A stretch of 64,000 nucleotides of DNA, from contig NZ_JAKNQH010000007.1 of NCBI RefSeq assembly GCF_022662305.1, forward strand, positions 124,001-188,000. Reading direction: 5' to 3'. The translations under genes and the position numbers were made by a program. The notes below the pieces were generated by a model. That model saw nothing but the letters and a program-made list of their open reading frames with translations. It ran no database searches and was not told the origin of the DNA. The DNA is from Sphingomonas sp. BAUL-RG-20F-R05-02. Its GTDB lineage: Bacteria > Pseudomonadota > Alphaproteobacteria > Sphingomonadales > Sphingomonadaceae. Shown here one piece after another: positions 62,891 through 64,000 of the stretch (position 1 is its first letter; the number at the start of each line of letters is the position of its first letter).

Positions 62891-63895
62891 TCATTCTGCT
62901 GATCGGTGCAACAACGCATCAGTCCGGGTCCCGCCGCAGCGCCATGAAGCGGTTCCGGGCAAGTTGCGGCACCGCGACGGGTCCAATCCCGCATTGATCC
63001 CGCCAAGGCGGCGCGCCGCTGCAACATAGGCAAGGAACCCCATGATCTTATGACGTAGGCTGAACAGATAGAAGCGGCGGATGCCCGCGCACGGCGTCAC
63101 CGGTGCGGTGAAGTCCTTCATCACATCGCGCAGGTCGTTGGCGATGAAGCCTCGGATGTGCGGGCTGTGGCGGAGGTGTTTGGCATACAGCGCGCCGTCC
63201 CCGAAGGCGTAGCCGGCGAGCAGTTTGACGGCATCGCCCGGGTCGCGGCGGCCGTGATGATGGTCGACCGTGAAATGCGGTTCGTACCGCACCGGAATGT
63301 TCTGGCGCTGCGCACGGAACAGGAAGTCGGTATCCTCGGCCGAGACGAAGCGCGCGCCCGCCCCGAAACGCTCGTCGAACGCGCCGATCCGCGCGATCGC
63401 GTCCGCCGTCATGGCAAGGTTCGCGCCCATCACGAACCCGCCGGGAAACTGGTCGGCAGCGGCGATCATCGGGTGATCCTCGAGCTTCACCGTCACCGCG
63501 ATATCGCGCGGATCGCCGAGCAGGATGCGGCCGCCGATGATGGTCGGCTCGGTCACGTCGGCAAAACACGCGGCGAGCGCACCGAAATAGTCGGTGTGGA
63601 GCACGCAATCGTCATCGGTCATCGCGACGATGCGGCCCATTGTCCGGGCGAGACCGGTGTTGCGCGCGCGCGCGAGGCCGGGGCGCGGCTCGGCGAGCAG
63701 ATGAACCGTGAACGGCTGGCCAGCACGCCACGTCGTCAGCCGGTCGGCGGTGTCGTCGGTCGAGCCGTTGTCGACGATCACCACCTCGATCGTCAGATGC
63801 GGTGCGGCACGGATCGCACGGTTGATCGAGGCGAGCGTCGCCGCAAGACTGCCGGCACGATCGCGCGTGCACAGCAACAGGCTGATATCGGTCAT
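62891..63895 (-). CDS. GT2-family glycosyltransferase
   Basis: The 334-residue GT-A enzyme starts MTDISLLLCTRDRAGSLAATLAS, with VVIVDNGSTDDTAD, the metal-binding MTDDDCVLH and EDTDFLFRAQRQ. It lacks membrane segments. It is probably a polysaccharide- or lipopolysaccharide-type transferase. Its start overlaps the stop of an upstream gene (ATGA at 63892-63895), so it belongs to an operon entering from the right edge. Convergent to the cyclitol cluster. Confidence 0.87.
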   Translation of the reverse strand: MTDISLLLCTRDRAGSLAATLASINRAIRAAPHLTIEVVIVDNGSTDDTADRLTTWRAGQPFTVHLLAEPRPGLARARNTGLARTMGRIVAMTDDDCVLHTDYFGALAACFADVTEPTIIGGRILLGDPRDIAVTVKLEDHPMIAAADQFPGGFVMGANLAMTADAIARIGAFDERFGAGARFVSAEDTDFLFRAQRQNIPVRYEPHFTVDHHHGRRDPGDAVKLLAGYAFGDGALYAKHLRHSPHIRGFIANDLRDVMKDFTAPVTPCAGIRRFYLFSLRHKIMGFLAYVAAARRLGGINAGLDPSRCRNLPGTASWRCGGTRTDALLHRSAE

Positions 63896-64000
63896 GCGGC
63901 CACGCCAAGCGACGCGACCGCCGCTTCAATCGAGGGTGCGGTCCGCACGCCCTCGATACCTTCCGTCCAGCAGCGGATATAAGCGGAGATCTTGCCGTAA
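63892..64000 (-). CDS. C-terminus of a gene running off the window
   Basis: The last 35 residues are visible (YGKISAYIRCWTEGIEGV ... AVASLGVAA, stop at 63892). The short end is compatible with the C-terminus of a glycosyltransferase or sugar enzyme, but I cannot identify it. It overlaps the GT2 gene by four bases, hence the same operon. Confidence 0.7.
   Translation of the reverse strand, partial: YGKISAYIRCWTEGIEGVRTAPSIEAAVASLGVAA

Overview
The window looks like chromosomal DNA of a GC-rich alphaproteobacterium of the order Sphingomonadales (Sphingomonas-like). The reasons are a class I lysyl-tRNA synthetase, the order Suv3-like helicase / S4 protein / FdxA / CarD, a PdeM endonuclease, a DUF6356 protein, a CDC48-type AAA ATPase, a GIN-domain tandem pair and frequent GTG/TTG starts. 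The genus is inferred from recognised families, not from a search. No rRNA or tRNA gene, CRISPR array or intact insertion sequence was seen.

Layout. 1-16.6 kb is mostly ordinary chromosome: a truncated HhH membrane protein, lysK, three tiny ORFs (one frameshifted), a DinG-like helicase, SixA-like phosphatase, DUF177 and cytochrome bc1 chaperone genes, bamE, an NfrB/NfrA-like glycan pair, a TSUP/TIGR02186 pair, a HerA-like ATPase, an AT-richer patch with a small membrane protein, and an M23 endopeptidase. 16.9-20.9 kb is the Suv3/S4/fdxA/CarD block. 20.9-37.8 kb holds GIN lipoproteins, MgtE/DUF1489, a cyclophilin, a LysR regulator, a candidate sRNA, the CDC48-like ATPase, pdeM, kup, a divergent murein-recycling pair (Mur ligase and LD-carboxypeptidase), thrS and a porin-like protein. 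38.9-46.3 kb is one overlapping operon: response regulator, kinase, TolC, adaptor, RND pump. 46.5-50.1 kb is a divergent YncE / TonB-receptor pair.

50.1-52.4 kb is gene-poor, AT-richer and contains a decayed CHASE4 sensor gene. It borders the most unusual part of the window, 52.4-62.6 kb: a Crp/Fnr regulator followed by nine tightly overlapping genes. They encode myo-inositol-phosphate synthase, an HD-domain protein, a Trm112-like/methyltransferase fusion, a Gfo/Idh/MocA oxidoreductase, a zinc-ribbon metallo-beta-lactamase-fold protein, a YcaO protein, a xylose-isomerase-like TIM barrel, a GT4 glycosyltransferase and a PIG-L deacetylase. The set makes a cyclitol phosphate, appears able to oxidise/isomerise and glycosylate it, and can deacetylate and modify the product. 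It echoes the first steps of mycothiol synthesis (Ino1, MshA, MshB) but adds a YcaO ATP-using enzyme. I do not recognise it as a described pathway.

Downstream of it lie a fragment of a nucleoside deaminase and two glycosyltransferase-region genes, the last running off the window. Three RNA structures were found by hand-folding: a pseudoknot leader near 2.2 kb, a three-way junction near 8.15 kb and a terminator-ended sRNA near 26 kb.
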